DNA of 64,000 nt, taken from contig CM121341.1 of NCBI GenBank assembly GCA_051530055.1, forward strand, positions 9,796,001 through 9,860,000, in the 5' to 3' direction. Positions within the stretch are counted from its first letter, which is position 1; every line of letters starts with the position of its first letter. This DNA comes from Neoechinorhynchus agilis (taxonomy: Eukaryota; Acanthocephala). The notes below the pieces were generated by a model. The model was given only the letters and a program-made list of their open reading frames with translations. It did no database searches and was not told the origin of the DNA. Below are positions 63,592-64,000 of the stretch, one piece after another. A program made the position numbers and the translations under genes.

Positions 63592-64000
63592 ATGTCGAAA
63601 CGGCAGTGTGGGCGTGAAATGCTTCCTGTGTTGTTCGCAGAACTGACCGATCGACTGAATTCGGTTTTGGTTGATGAAGGTTGCCGAGCGGATGATGTGG
63701 ATGATCGTTCAAAGTTTCAATCTTTCCTAGAAGACATTTCTGCTAAAGTTCGTGAGGTCCAAGTCGAATGCGTACGATCCGAAGCCGAGTTCGAGAAAGA
63801 TATTCGAAACGCTTTTGCAACTCAGGAAGAGGTGAAGAATGAACTTGATTCGGTGAAAGAAGAGCGCGACGGTCTTAGGAAGGTAATTCAAGCGTATATA
63901 AAGGAGACTGATCAATTGCGACAGAGTCTCATTACCTCGGAGAATAGATGCATTGAGCTCGAGGCAAAAGAACGAAGGCTTATTTCAAGTTACGAGACGG
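63592..64000 (+). CDS. Coiled-coil protein, N-terminal part (runs off the window)
   Basis: An open frame from the ATG at 63,592 to the end of the window (136 codons) begins MSKRQCGREMLPVLFAELTD. A strong acceptor TTTTTTTTGTAG ends at 63,583, so the ATG lies in the second exon. From about residue 45 the sequence is a continuous charged helix (VREVQVECVRSEAEFEKDI, EEVKNELDSVKEERDGLRKV, ETDQLRQSLITSENRCIELE) with heptad spacing of Leu and Val, typical of centrosomal, golgin or kinetochore coiled-coil proteins. Family not assignable from this part. Codon use is richer in GC than the flanking DNA, supporting a real gene. Confidence 0.75.
   Translation, partial: MSKRQCGREMLPVLFAELTDRLNSVLVDEGCRADDVDDRSKFQSFLEDISAKVREVQVECVRSEAEFEKDIRNAFATQEEVKNELDSVKEERDGLRKVIQAYIKETDQLRQSLITSENRCIELEAKERRLISSYET

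Noticed and set aside
1-64000. CRISPR arrays, bacterial operons, rRNA genes, intact tRNA genes
   Set aside because: No regularly spaced repeats, ribosome binding site patterns or rRNA-like blocks were noticed. The only tRNA-like boxes are in the SINE at 51,075, which lacks a complete cloverleaf.

Overview
This is an AT-rich metazoan nuclear window. Three signs support that: canonical GT-AG splice sites with some very short introns, animal housekeeping proteins (TRMT112, a C20orf27/ADISSP homologue, an LSm10-like Sm protein, an Atg8/GABARAP homologue, microsomal short-chain dehydrogenases, an ATRX/XNP relic), and a dense mixture of LINEs, Penelope-like elements, a tRNA-derived SINE and foldback repeats. 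The host proteins diverge strongly from vertebrate relatives, so a fast-evolving invertebrate is likely. The phylum cannot be fixed from the sequence alone.

Layout. Positions 1-28,300 are a nest of mobile DNA with no convincing intact host gene. In order it holds: a foldback-element end with a hammerhead-like motif (1-111); a LINE with ORF1, endonuclease and YADD reverse transcriptase (1,802-5,665, interrupted by stops); an intron-less, decayed copy of an ATRX/XNP-type SNF2 helicase on the minus strand (about 5,690-6,950); a GC-rich unrecognised block; a Penelope-like element (11,145-12,430); and a mosaic of at least six copies of an unknown repeat (copies A-F) mixed with fragments of RTE-type and other LINEs. 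A segment of about 1.95 kb occurs twice nearly unchanged (17,605-19,549 and 24,370-26,328) and carries coding-like stretches with splice donors.

Positions 28,300-58,000 are host gene territory with scattered repeats. Three related genes encode unknown small three-helix membrane proteins (29,201; 32,800; 35,661). Two of them lie in a direct 1.17 kb duplication whose flanks are almost identical but whose coding parts differ in blocks. TRMT112, a ubiquitin-like protein, the C20orf27 homologue, a CHTOP/ALYREF-like (FoP-type) protein with an internal tandem duplication, a possible secreted peptide precursor, and two neighbouring membrane-anchored SDR genes follow.

Positions 58,000-64,000 hold the LSm10-like and Atg8-like genes, another degraded LINE, SINE and foldback fragments, and the start of a coiled-coil gene that runs off the window. 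The host genes do not form an obvious pathway; most look like independent single genes. The least explained features are the dispersed hammerhead-like cores (CTGANGA, one extra base, a short hairpin, GAAA) at repeat ends and in the Penelope tail, and the tandem three-helix membrane gene family.
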